Origin: Actinacidiphila paucisporea
GTDB lineage: Bacteria > Actinomycetota > Actinomycetes > Streptomycetales > Streptomycetaceae
NCBI RefSeq assembly: GCF_900142575.1
Contig: NZ_FRBI01000005.1
Coordinates: forward strand, 186,001-250,000
Reading direction: 5' to 3'
DNA: 64,000 nucleotides
The notes beneath the pieces are model-generated. The model saw only the letters and a list, made by a program, of their open reading frames with translations, made no database searches and had not been told where the DNA came from. The position numbers were made by a program, and so were the translations under genes. Shown piece after piece: positions 31,593 to 39,679 of this stretch (positions are counted from its first letter, which is position 1; every line of letters starts with the position of its first letter).

Positions 31593-31627
31593 TCGGCTGT
31601 GGATAACCGGGATTTATCCACAGCCGA
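31593..31627. promoter_or_regulatory. Inverted pair of consensus DnaA boxes upstream of parA
   Basis: Arms 31593-31606 (TCGGCTGTGGATAA) and 31614-31627 (TTATCCACAGCCGA) are perfectly complementary over 14 bp with a 7-bp spacer. Each contains TTATCCACA, the general bacterial DnaA box. The element ends 31 bp before the parA start, so it overlaps the expected promoter or leader. Confidence 0.8.
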
Positions 31628-31658
31628 CCGGGGCTCGCTGGTTCAGCACCCCTCGGGC

Positions 31659-32783
31659 ATGGCAGGCTCTCCTCATAGCGAGCCTGAAGTCGAGGAGTGT
31701 GAGTCCTTGCGGTCCGACGCCAATATCGCGGGGCCGATGGCCGACCCGGTCCCCGGTCCCCGCTCAGCTGAATCAGCCGGGGGACCACTTTCCGTGCCCC
31801 CGGGGTTCGGGAGCGGTGTTTCACGTGAAACATTGCCTCCTATGGATGACACCCCGATCGGCCGCGCTGCCCAGATGGCCGTCGAGGCACTGAACCGCAC
31901 CGGTGAAGGGCTGCCCAGACCCGCGCAGACCCGGGTGATGGTGGTCGCCAACCAGAAGGGCGGGGTCGGCAAGACCACGACGACGGTGAACCTGGCGGCC
32001 TCCCTGGCCTTGCACGGTGCCCGGGTGCTGGTGATCGACCTCGACCCGCAGGGCAATGCCTCCACGGCGCTGGGGATCGACCACCACGCCGAGGTGCCGT
32101 CGATCTACGACGTCCTGGTGGAGAGCAAGCCACTGTCTGACGTGGTGCTGCCGGTGGCCGACGTGGAGGGGCTCTTCTGCGCTCCCGCGACGATCGACCT
32201 GGCCGGCGCCGAGATCGAACTGGTCTCGCTGGTGGCCCGGGAGAGCCGGCTGCAACGGGCGATCGAGGCGTACGAGCAGCCGCTGGACTATGTCCTGATC
32301 GACTGCCCGCCCTCGCTCGGTCTACTCACCGTCAACGCCCTGGTGGCCGGCGCCGAGGTGGTCATCCCGATCCAGTGCGAGTACTACGCGCTGGAGGGCC
32401 TGGGGCAGCTGTTGAAGAACGTGGACCTGGTCCGCGCTCACCTCAACCCGAAGCTCCACGTCTCCACCATCCTGCTGACGATGTACGACGGCAGGACCCG
32501 GCTGGCCTCCCAGGTGGCGGAGGAGGTGCGCACCCACTTCGGCAAGGAGGTGCTGCGCACCAGCATTCCCCGGTCGGTACGCATCTCCGAGGCGCCCAGC
32601 TATGGCCAGACCGTCCTGACCTACGACCCGGGCTCCAGTGGCGCGCTGTCGTATCTGGAGGCCGCCCGGGAGATGGCGCTGCGGGGCCTACCGGGTGAGA
32701 TGGCCGTCGAGTACGACCCGCAGTCGCAGGGCGAACAGCACAACGAGCAGCACCCGCACAGCATGTCGGAGGGGATCCAGTGA
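31659..32783 (+). CDS. parA: Chromosome partitioning ATPase ParA
   Basis: 374 residues. Deviant Walker [12 protein letters not shown] (about 100-110), [13 protein letters not shown] switch, and [13 protein letters not shown]alker B. The start at 31659 ([20 protein letters not shown]) matches the extended N-terminus of streptomycete ParA; a shorter start at 31842 (MDDTPIGRA) is possible. The N-terminal extension is acidic and contains the parS site 31818-31831, read as V-S-R-E-T. The stop overlaps parB as GTGA (32780-32783). It positions ParB-parS complexes during sporulation septation and at hyphal tips. Confidence 0.96.
   Translation: MAGSPHSEPEVEECESLRSDANIAGPMADPVPGPRSAESAGGPLSVPPGFGSGVSRETLPPMDDTPIGRAAQMAVEALNRTGEGLPRPAQTRVMVVANQKGGVGKTTTTVNLAASLALHGARVLVIDLDPQGNASTALGIDHHAEVPSIYDVLVESKPLSDVVLPVADVEGLFCAPATIDLAGAEIELVSLVARESRLQRAIEAYEQPLDYVLIDCPPSLGLLTVNALVAGAEVVIPIQCEYYALEGLGQLLKNVDLVRAHLNPKLHVSTILLTMYDGRTRLASQVAEEVRTHFGKEVLRTSIPRSVRISEAPSYGQTVLTYDPGSSGALSYLEAAREMALRGLPGEMAVEYDPQSQGEQHNEQHPHSMSEGIQ
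31818..31831. promoter_or_regulatory. parS: parS site 2 (within parA)
   Basis: Exact GTTTCACGTGAAAC, in the reading frame of parA (codes V-S-R-E-T). Confidence 0.95.
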
Positions 32784-33874
32784 GTGATCGACGCAGAGGA
32801 CTCGGCCGTGGTCTCGGCGCGCTGATCCCAGCCGCGCCGCAGGCGACCAGCCCAACGTCGGGGACCGGGCCGGTCCTGGTGACGGACCGCGGCGTCGCGG
32901 CGGCCAAGGTGGCGGGGCTGGTGGACCGCCGGCCGACGGAGTCCGTACCGCCGGTGGTGGACATCCCTGTTTCACGTGAAACAGAGCCGGATCTTTCGGC
33001 TTCGCGAGTACCGGTCGACGGTGCCTACTTCGCCGAGCTGGAACTCGACGCGATCACCCCCAATCCGCGGCAGCCGCGTGAGGTGTTCGACGAGGACGCG
33101 CTCAACGAGCTGATCACCTCCATCAAGGAGGTGGGCCTGCTCCAGCCGGTCGTCGTACGGCAGATCAGCGCGGACCGCTTTGAGCTGATCATGGGTGAGC
33201 GCCGCTGGCGGGCCTGCCGCGAAGCAGGGTTGGAGCGGATTCCGGCGATCGTCCGGGCCACCGATGATGAGAAGCTCCTCCTGGACGCCCTGCTGGAGAA
33301 CCTGCACCGGGCACAGCTCAACCCGCTGGAGGAAGCGGCGGCTTACGACCAGCTGCTGCGGGACTTCTCCTGCACGCATGAGCAGCTGGCCGACCGGATC
33401 GGCCGGTCCCGCTCGCAGGTGTCCAACACCTTGCGGCTGCTGAAGCTGCCGGCCCCGGTGCAGCGCCGGGTGGCGGCCGGAGTGATCTCCTTCGGGCACG
33501 CTCGCGCGCTGCTCGCGCTGGAGGACTCCGAAGCCCAGGACAAGCTGGCGCTCCGGATCGTCGCGGAGGAGCTGTCGGTCCGCACGGTCGAGGAGATCGT
33601 GAAGCTGATGAACAGCGAGCCGACGACGGCCAAGAAGTCGGCGGCGCCGCGGGCCGGCCGCCGGGTCTCGCCGGCGCTCACCCATCTGGCGACCCGGCTA
33701 TCCGACCGTTTCGACACCCGGGTGAAGGTGGACCTGGGCCAGAAGCGGGGAAAGATCGTGGTGGAGTTCGCCTCGATAGAGGATCTGGAGCGCATCCTCG
33801 GCGCGATGGCGCCGGGCGAGGGCAAGGTCCTGGAGAACCGGCTGGAGGACGAGGCCGAGGACGACGACGAGTGA
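32780..33874 (+). CDS. parB: Chromosome partitioning CTPase ParB
   Basis: 364 residues. CTP-binding ParB/Srx domain with [15 protein letters not shown] (about 135-149) and [16 protein letters not shown]. The helix-turn-helix for parS has [20 protein letters not shown] (about 200-220). A C-terminal dimerisation segment ends in a run of Asp/Glu. The N-terminal GRGLGALIP motif is the ParA-stimulating peptide. parS site 3 (32969-32982) lies in its own coding sequence. GTG start is coupled to parA. Confidence 0.97.
   Translation: MSDRRRGLGRGLGALIPAAPQATSPTSGTGPVLVTDRGVAAAKVAGLVDRRPTESVPPVVDIPVSRETEPDLSASRVPVDGAYFAELELDAITPNPRQPREVFDEDALNELITSIKEVGLLQPVVVRQISADRFELIMGERRWRACREAGLERIPAIVRATDDEKLLLDALLENLHRAQLNPLEEAAAYDQLLRDFSCTHEQLADRIGRSRSQVSNTLRLLKLPAPVQRRVAAGVISFGHARALLALEDSEAQDKLALRIVAEELSVRTVEEIVKLMNSEPTTAKKSAAPRAGRRVSPALTHLATRLSDRFDTRVKVDLGQKRGKIVVEFASIEDLERILGAMAPGEGKVLENRLEDEAEDDDE
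32969..32982. promoter_or_regulatory. parS: parS site 3 (within parB)
   Basis: Exact GTTTCACGTGAAAC, again read as V-S-R-E-T in the host protein. Confidence 0.95.
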
Positions 33875-33949
33875 CGCCGTGGCACCTCGGCCCTGAGCGC
33901 CGGGGTGCCACCGTAGTTCGGTCAGCGACAGGAATGGGGTCCTTGACAG

Positions 33950-34567
33950 ATGGGCCGTCGGCTTGTACCGCTCACTCTCGACAATCTTCCCGACCTTCCC
34001 AAGCCCTGCCGGCGTTGCGTCTTCTGGGAGCTGGACCCGGTGAGTGGCGAGGCCGCGATCCAAGCGGGCAAGCCCGAGCTGGAGAAGGAGGCCTGGATCT
34101 CCGCGGTGCTGCTGGAGTGGGGCTCCTGCGGCCGGGTGGTCTACGTGGACGAGGTCCCGGCGGGATTCGTGCTCTACGCCCCGGCCGCCTACGTACCGCG
34201 CTCGCTGGCCTTCCCGACCAGCCCGGTGTCCGCTGACGCCGTTCAGCTCATGACGGCTCGCATCCTGCCGGGCTACCAGGGCCAGGGCATCGGCCGGGTG
34301 CTGGTGCAGACCGTGGCGAAGGATCTGGTGCGGCGGAACTTCAAGGCGATCGAGGCTTTCGGCGACGCGAAGTGGTCAGCGCCGTCCTGCGTGCTGCCGG
34401 CCGACCATCTGCTGGCGGTCGGCTTCAAGACGGTCCGCCCGCATCCTCGTTTTCCCCGGCTGCGATTGGAGCTGCGCTCCACGATCTCCTGGAAGGAGGA
34501 CGTCGAGATGGCCATCGACCGGTTGCTGGGCGCCGTCCAGAAGGAGCCGGCTCTCCGCCCGCTGTGA
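33950..34567 (+). CDS. GNAT-family N-acetyltransferase
   Basis: 205 residues. The acetyl-CoA loop is ARILPGYQGQGIGRVLVQTV (about 104-123), followed by ADHLLAVGFKTVRPHPRFPR, typical of the GNAT protein that follows parB in streptomycetes. A conserved CRRCVFWELDP near the N-terminus contains two cysteines. Substrate unknown. It converges on trxA with a shared terminator. Confidence 0.85.
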   Translation: MGRRLVPLTLDNLPDLPKPCRRCVFWELDPVSGEAAIQAGKPELEKEAWISAVLLEWGSCGRVVYVDEVPAGFVLYAPAAYVPRSLAFPTSPVSADAVQLMTARILPGYQGQGIGRVLVQTVAKDLVRRNFKAIEAFGDAKWSAPSCVLPADHLLAVGFKTVRPHPRFPRLRLELRSTISWKEDVEMAIDRLLGAVQKEPALRPL

Positions 34568-34632
34568 CGTGACCGGGCGGACCAACCCGCCGCCCTCACC
34601 CTCGTGTTCACCTTCCCACTTCACCCATGACA

Positions 34633-34669
34633 CGAAGGGCCGACTCCCTCCGGGGGAGCCGGCCCTTCG
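34633..34669. terminator. Bidirectional terminator between GNAT gene and trxA
   Basis: 16-bp arms 34633-34648 and 34654-34669 (CGAAGGGCCG-type) with one mismatch and a 5-nt loop, between convergent genes. Confidence 0.85.
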
Positions 34670-34671
34670 AT

Positions 34672-34685
34672 GTTCCACGTGGAAC
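34672..34685. promoter_or_regulatory. parS: parS site 4
   Basis: GTTCCACGTGGAAC, perfectly palindromic variant, between the terminator and the trxA stop codon. Confidence 0.85.
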
Positions 34686-34694
34686 AGTGCGCGA

Positions 34695-35024
34695 TCAGCT
34701 GATGAAGTCGGACAGGTCGCGGACGAGCGCGGCCTTCGGCTTGGCGCCCACGATCGTCTTCACGACCTCGCCGCCCTTGTAGACGTTGAGGGTCGGGATG
34801 GACATCACGCCGTACTTCGCAGCGGTGACGGGGTTCTCGTCGATGTTGAGCTTGACGATGGTGATCTCGTCCGGGTGCTCCGCCGCGATGGCCTCCAGGG
34901 ACGGGGCGATCTGGCGGCAGGGGCCGCACCATTCGGCCCAGAAGTCGACCAGCACGGGCTTGTCGCTGGCCAGGACCTCTTCGGCGAAGTCGGCGTCGGT
35001 CACGGACTTGGGCTTGCCGGCCAC
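34695..35024 (-). CDS. trxA: Thioredoxin
   Basis: 109 residues. Active site WCGPC with Cys33 and Cys36, then the cis-Pro motif [12 protein letters not shown]. Cytosolic dithiol reductant regenerated by TrxB encoded 42 bp upstream. It belongs to the trxBA unit and so to the SigR disulfide-stress regulon through the promoter at 36085-36110. Confidence 0.97.
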   Translation of the reverse strand: MAGKPKSVTDADFAEEVLASDKPVLVDFWAEWCGPCRQIAPSLEAIAAEHPDEITIVKLNIDENPVTAAKYGVMSIPTLNVYKGGEVVKTIVGAKPKAALVRDLSDFIS

Positions 35025-35066
35025 GGCAGTCTCCTCAGGTTCGGTTCAAGCGGGTGGGGATGGGGA

Positions 35067-36017
35067 TCAGACGGCATTCTCGGCGTCGGCGAGCGACGCC
35101 AGGTAGCGCTCGGCGTCCAGGGCGGCGGAACAGCCGGTGCCCGCCGCGGTGATCGCCTGGCGATAGGTGTGGTCCACGACGTCTCCGGCAGCGAAGACGC
35201 CGGGCAGACTGGTGCGGGTGCTCGGTGCCTGGACGGTGAGATAGCCCTCCGCGTCGAGGTCGAGCACACCCTTGAAGAGTTCGGTCCGCGGGTCGTGGCC
35301 GATCGCGATGAACAGCCCGGTGACGGGCAGCTCCGAGGTCTCTCCGGTCTTGGTGTTACGCAGGGTCAGACTGGAGAGCTTGCCGTCGCCATGGAGCTCG
35401 GCGACCTCGCTGTCCCAGACGAAGGAGATCTTCGGGTCGGCGAAGGCGCGGGCCTGCATCGCCTTGGACGCCCGCAGGCTGTCCCGGCGGTGCACGATCT
35501 TCACGGATTTGGCGAACCGGGAGAGGAAGGTCGCCTCCTCCATCGCGGTGTCGCCGCCGCCGATCACAGCGATGTCGTGCTCGCGGAAGAAGAAGCCGTC
35601 ACAGGTGGCGCACCAGGAGACGCCACGACCGGAGAGCTGGTCCTCGTTGGGCAGGTTGAGCTTCCGGTGCTGCGACCCGGTGGCGACGATGACCGCCTTG
35701 GCCCGGTGGACGACGCCCGCCGAGTCCGTGACGCTCTTGATGTCGCCGCTGAGGTCGACCGCGACCACGTCGTCAGGGATCAGCTCGGCGCCGAACCGCT
35801 CAGCCTGGGCGCGCATGTTGTCCATCAGGTCCGGCCCGATGATGCCGTCCCGGAACCCGGGGAAGTTTTCCACCTCAGTGGTGTTCATCAGCGCACCGCC
35901 AGCGGTGACCGAGCCCTCGAAGACCAGCGGGTTGAGAGAGGCGCGTGCCGTGTACAGCGCCGCGGTGTAGCCCGCGGGCCCCGAGCCGATGATGATCACG
36001 TTACGGACGTCGCTCAC
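35067..36017 (-). CDS. trxB: Thioredoxin reductase
   Basis: 316 residues. FAD-binding [16 protein letters not shown] (11-26), redox pair Cys136/Cys139 in WCATCDG, NADPH motif [12 protein letters not shown], and C-terminal [18 protein letters not shown] segment (seen as [21 protein letters not shown]). Low-molecular-weight type. The start ATG 36017 follows a 145-bp gap that contains a perfect SigR promoter. Confidence 0.97.
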   Translation of the reverse strand: MSDVRNVIIIGSGPAGYTAALYTARASLNPLVFEGSVTAGGALMNTTEVENFPGFRDGIIGPDLMDNMRAQAERFGAELIPDDVVAVDLSGDIKSVTDSAGVVHRAKAVIVATGSQHRKLNLPNEDQLSGRGVSWCATCDGFFFREHDIAVIGGGDTAMEEATFLSRFAKSVKIVHRRDSLRASKAMQARAFADPKISFVWDSEVAELHGDGKLSSLTLRNTKTGETSELPVTGLFIAIGHDPRTELFKGVLDLDAEGYLTVQAPSTRTSLPGVFAAGDVVDHTYRQAITAAGTGCSAALDAERYLASLADAENAV

Positions 36018-36084
36018 GGGTGTCTTCCTCGTCTCTGCGGGACTGCTGTGGGGGTCCGGCGCTGGCTGGACTCTCGTCGTGCCT

Positions 36085-36110
36085 AACGGATCCTACGGGG
36101 CTGGCATTCC
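36085..36110 (-). promoter_or_regulatory. SigR-type promoter of trxBA
   Basis: On the minus strand GGAAT (36110-36106), exactly 18 bp, then GTT (36087-36085). This is the SigR consensus GGAAT-N18-GTT known from S. coelicolor trxBA. It lies 68 bp upstream of the trxB start. Confidence 0.85.
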
Positions 36111-36162
36111 CCCGGCGGCGCACCGCCCCACGCCCACCACGGTGAGCCGGACGGAGGCCTGC

Positions 36163-37047
36163 TCAGCTCCGTGGATAGCTGTTGTGGAAGAGCACTCTGC
36201 CGGGGGTGTCGGCCGTGCAGGAGGCTGTCACCACGAACGCGTCGACCCGGTCGCCGTCGGCAGGATCCGGCAACACCACGAGGAAGGAGTCGACGCCCTG
36301 GTAGGGCTCCCGGTCGGCGGCCAGCGGCCGCTGGGTCCGATGAGTGGCCTGGAGCACGCAGCTCGGCACGGTGACGACGGTGCCGTCGGGTGCGGTGACC
36401 CTGGAGTCCCCGTCGGCGTGCAGCATCGGCGAGGTGACACCGTTGCTGCCGGTCTTGCCCCCCCGCGCCCCGCCGAGGAGCCGTGCCACGTCGTCTCCCA
36501 CCACGCTGGAGGCGTCTTGGTTTCGGGCGCCGCTCTTTCGCTGCGCACCGCTGTCGGCGTTCATGGTGTTCCCACCGCTGGAGGACGCCAATTCGTAGAC
36601 CAGGCCACCCAGGGCGAGGACGGTGGCGACCGAGGCCGCACCGATCAGCAGCCCGCGGCGCAACCGGCGGCGACCGGGTCCGGTGGAAGCTGAGGAGCGG
36701 CCGACCGACGCGGATGTTCCACGTGGAACACTTCGCGGGCCGGAGGCGTCCTGCGACGGCAGCGATGTTTCACGTGGAACATACGGCAGAACGCCGTCGA
36801 GCCGGGCCTCGTCGGCGAGCGCTGCGTCGATGCGTGCGGCCACCTCGACGGGCATCGGCTCCGGCTCCGGCATTCCACCGAGCAGATCCTGGATCTCGCG
36901 GAGCGATGCCAGCACCTCGGCGCACTCCACGCAGGACTCCACATGGGCGCGGACCACCGTCGCCCGCTCCGGCGGCAGGATGCCCTCCATGAGGTCGGAG
37001 ATCGCCATGACGTCGGGGTGCGGGTCCTGATCCGTGGTAGATGTCAT
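36163..37047 (-). CDS. rsmA: Anti-sigma factor for the adjacent ECF sigma (RsmA-like)
   Basis: 294 residues. The N-terminal zinc-finger-like anti-sigma domain has RAHVESCVECAEVLASL (HxxxCxxC at about 37-45), followed by a Pro-rich linker, one membrane helix (GLLIGAASVATVLALGGLVY, about 135-155) and an extracytoplasmic part with two more cysteines (VPSCVLQ and TASCTAD). The S. coelicolor counterpart RsmA is reported to hold a 2Fe-2S cluster and to bind SigM. The start ATG overlaps the sigma-gene stop (37044-37047). Two parS sites lie in its coding sequence, read as V-P-R-E-T and V-P-R-G-T. Symbol assigned by position and similarity. Confidence 0.82.
   Translation of the reverse strand: MTSTTDQDPHPDVMAISDLMEGILPPERATVVRAHVESCVECAEVLASLREIQDLLGGMPEPEPMPVEVAARIDAALADEARLDGVLPYVPRETSLPSQDASGPRSVPRGTSASVGRSSASTGPGRRRLRRGLLIGAASVATVLALGGLVYELASSSGGNTMNADSGAQRKSGARNQDASSVVGDDVARLLGGARGGKTGSNGVTSPMLHADGDSRVTAPDGTVVTVPSCVLQATHRTQRPLAADREPYQGVDSFLVVLPDPADGDRVDAFVVTASCTADTPGRVLFHNSYPRS
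36716..36729. promoter_or_regulatory. parS: parS site 5 (within anti-sigma gene)
   Basis: GTTCCACGTGGAAC, 51 bp from site 6. Confidence 0.85.
36767..36780. promoter_or_regulatory. parS: parS site 6 (within anti-sigma gene)
   Basis: GTTTCACGTGGAAC on the plus strand. Confidence 0.9.
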
Positions 37048-37718
37048 CGGTGGTCACCTCCGCCCTGTTCCGTTCCTGCCGGTGGGACGGATGTCCCCTC
37101 CGTCCGGTTCCTTCCGCCGACCGGCCCGGCCCGGTCGGCTCCGCCGCCGGCCCGTAGGTGGGTGAGCAACGGCAGCAGCCGGGCGCGACCGCGAGCGCAT
37201 CGGCTCTTCACCGTGCCCTCCGGTACGGCGAGCACGGCGGCCGCCTCCGCGACCGGATAGCCCTGCATGTCGACCAGCACCAGAGCCGCCCGCTGCTCGG
37301 CGGGCAGCGTCGCCAGTGCCGCGAGGAGTTCGCGGTGCAGTTCGTCGCGCTCGGCGGGCATCTCGGCGGACTCGTGCGGTTCGAGGAGCGATTCGAACTT
37401 CTTCTCGTCGGCTACCGGTGCGGTGCGGCGTGAGGCGGCTCGCCGGGCCCGATCCAGGCAGGCGTTCACGGTGATCCGGTGCAGCCAGGTCGTGACGGCG
37501 GACTGGCCGCGGAAGGTATGGGCGGCCCGGAAGGCCGACACCAGGGCGTCCTGCACGGCGTCAGCGGCTTCCTCACGGTCGCCCAGCGTGCGCAGGGCGA
37601 CCGCCCAGAGCCGGTCGCGGTGCCTGCGGACCAGTTCGCCGAAGGCATCAGCTTCGCCCGCCACATGGCGGGCCAGCAGATCGGTGTCGTCGGCTTCGCC
37701 GAGCGGTATGCGCTGCAA
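37044..37718 (-). CDS. sigM: ECF RNA polymerase sigma factor SigM
   Basis: 224 residues. Region 2 has ARHVAGEADAFGELVRRHRD and LGDREEAADAVQDALVSAFR. Region 4 has LPAEQRAALVLVDMQGYPVA and VPEGTVKSRCARGRARL. No ATG or GTG is available after the upstream gene's stop, and GGGGGAG stands 7 nt before a TTG at 37718 (LQRIPLGEADDTDL), so TTG initiation is proposed. The stop overlaps the anti-sigma start as ATGA. The C-terminal tail of about 40 residues is Gly/Thr-rich. Confidence 0.9.
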   Translation of the reverse strand: MQRIPLGEADDTDLLARHVAGEADAFGELVRRHRDRLWAVALRTLGDREEAADAVQDALVSAFRAAHTFRGQSAVTTWLHRITVNACLDRARRAASRRTAPVADEKKFESLLEPHESAEMPAERDELHRELLAALATLPAEQRAALVLVDMQGYPVAEAAAVLAVPEGTVKSRCARGRARLLPLLTHLRAGGGADRAGPVGGRNRTEGTSVPPAGTEQGGGDHR

Positions 37719-37753
37719 GGCCAGACTCCCCCGTCCGCTTCCGTCGGGCCGGT

Positions 37754-39562
37754 TCAGCCCGTCACGCTGATCTCCGAGATCCTGCCACGGAAAGTGCCGT
37801 CCGAGTCCTTCGGGAGCTTGGTCAGCCAGACCAGCAGGTAGCGGCCGGTGACCCGCGTGCCGGGCTTGAGCGCCACCTGCTGCGTGCCGGAGCCGCCGGT
37901 CACCTTCTGGAATCCGTCGAGCCGGGTCGGCTGGGCGTTGGTGCCGGAGGGCGCCGCCCACAGCTCCAGGTCCGTCTCGCCGCCCTTCAGACTCACCGTC
38001 ACACCGCTGACCCGATGCTCGGCGCCGAGGTCCAGGATCACCCCGACGCCGTCCTTCAGTCCCCCGAGGTCGGCCGTCGTGTACCAACTGGTCTCCCAGT
38101 AGGTGTTCGGGTCATGATCCTTGAGCCGGTCGATCTGGGACGAGGTCTCACTACCGTTGCCCGGCGGTGGGTCGAAGTCCTTGGCGCTGACGATGGTCAG
38201 CGGCGTGGCGGGCGGCGGCGCCGGGTTCTGGTTCGCGTGCGGCGAGGTGGTCGGCTTGCGCGGGCTGTGGTTCTCGCGGGACTTCATGGCGTCGGCGAGC
38301 TGCCAGCTGCCGAGCCCGATCGCCACGATCAGCAGCGCGGAGACGGCCCATTTCAGTGCGCTGCCGGTGCGCCCGGGCAGGGCGGGCGGCGGGACGGGGG
38401 GAGCGGCGGCCGGACCCGCGCCCGCGTAGCGGGTCGCGCCGGGCGGCGGCTGCGGGGGCTGCTGGAAGGCCGGCGGCTGGTAGACCGGGGCGGGATGCTC
38501 GGGCGGCCGGATCCGCGGAATGCCGGCGATGGCCTTTGCCAGCTCCTCCGGCGTGGTGCAGGGCGACTCCTCGCGGGACGCGGTCGCCCCCTCGTTGACC
38601 AGCGCCCGCATCGCCACGTCCGACATGCCGCGGTGGATGCCCGCGCGCAGCTGGTCGGGCGCGACCAGGCCGACGCCCTTGGGCAGTCCCGCCAGGCCGT
38701 GCGCGTCCTCCTCGTAGGGCCAGCGCTGGGTGAGGGCGGCGTAGAGCAGTGCGCCGATCGCCTCGGTGTCCTGCCGCTGCGGGCGCTCGGAGCTGAGCCC
38801 GCGCAGCGCGGCGGCGACGGCCAGCCCCCGGATGCGGTACTGCCCGGAGCTGGTCCGCAGCACCGCACCGGGGTCCAGTCGCAGATGGGCCAGCCCCTCG
38901 CGGTGGGCCGCGGCCATCCCCTGGGAGACCTGGCTGGCCATCTGGTAGGCCTCGTGCGGCTCCAGCGGGCCCGCGGCCAGCAGGTCCGCGAGCGAGCCGG
39001 CGTCCGGCAGCCACTCGTGGATCACGTAGACCAGGTCGCCCTCCTCGACCGCGTCGAGGACCTGGACGAACCGGGGGTCGCCGAGCAGCGCGGCCGAGCG
39101 GGCGGCGGCGAGCACCTGGCGGGCTCGCGGGTGGTCGGCGGGCAGCAGGTGGATGCCGACGGCCCTGCGCAGCTTCTCGTCGACCGCGCGCCAGCTGCTG
39201 AAGCCGTCCACTCGTGTGACGCACTCCGCGAGCTGGTAGCGCCTGGCCAGCCGGTGGCCGCTGTGCAGGTCGGGCGCGGTGGCCCTGGGCTTGGGGCGGG
39301 GCTTTGCCGGCGGGGGTCCGGCGGTGGCGACGGGGTCCTGTGCGGTCTTCTCCGGGTCGTCCTCGATCTTCTGGGTGCTGTCCGCCATGTCCTTGGGCGG
39401 GGTGCCGTCGCCGGCGGTGTCGCTTACCTGGTCGTCCGTCGTCGTACCGTCGGGTGTGGCGTCGTCCTGCTGGGCTGCGGGCGGTGCCTCGCCGCCCTCA
39501 TCAGCCACTCCGACGGCCGCCGTGCTCCGATCCGCCACCGTCGTTCCTGCCTCCCCATCCAT
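37754..39562 (-). CDS. Membrane pseudokinase with extracellular discoidin-like domain, partner of MurJ
   Basis: 602 residues. A disordered N-terminus (about 1-110) is followed by a protein-kinase fold (RRYQLAECVTRVDGFSSWRA to about 390). Catalytic motifs are lost: VAIK is VGIHLL, HRDxKxxN is HLRLDPGAVL, and DFG is RGL. A TM helix (ALKWAVSALLIVAIGLGSWQ) leads to an extracellular beta domain with LKDHDPNTYWETSWY and GRYLLVWLTKLP, like F5/8 type C. In mycobacteria MurJ is fused to just such a pseudokinase and extracellular domain; here they are separate neighbours, both minus strand. I infer phospho-dependent control of lipid II flipping. ATG 39562 is chosen by composition. Confidence 0.85.
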   Translation of the reverse strand: MDGEAGTTVADRSTAAVGVADEGGEAPPAAQQDDATPDGTTTDDQVSDTAGDGTPPKDMADSTQKIEDDPEKTAQDPVATAGPPPAKPRPKPRATAPDLHSGHRLARRYQLAECVTRVDGFSSWRAVDEKLRRAVGIHLLPADHPRARQVLAAARSAALLGDPRFVQVLDAVEEGDLVYVIHEWLPDAGSLADLLAAGPLEPHEAYQMASQVSQGMAAAHREGLAHLRLDPGAVLRTSSGQYRIRGLAVAAALRGLSSERPQRQDTEAIGALLYAALTQRWPYEEDAHGLAGLPKGVGLVAPDQLRAGIHRGMSDVAMRALVNEGATASREESPCTTPEELAKAIAGIPRIRPPEHPAPVYQPPAFQQPPQPPPGATRYAGAGPAAAPPVPPPALPGRTGSALKWAVSALLIVAIGLGSWQLADAMKSRENHSPRKPTTSPHANQNPAPPPATPLTIVSAKDFDPPPGNGSETSSQIDRLKDHDPNTYWETSWYTTADLGGLKDGVGVILDLGAEHRVSGVTVSLKGGETDLELWAAPSGTNAQPTRLDGFQKVTGGSGTQQVALKPGTRVTGRYLLVWLTKLPKDSDGTFRGRISEISVTG

Positions 39563-39679
39563 GAGCGCGACCCCACGTCGAGCCGATGACAATTGTGCCC
39601 ACAGTCCGGCTCTATGCACGACACGCGGCGGGCCATGAAGGTTGCGCGGCGGCGGCAATGCCGAGGGGCGGACGTCGCA

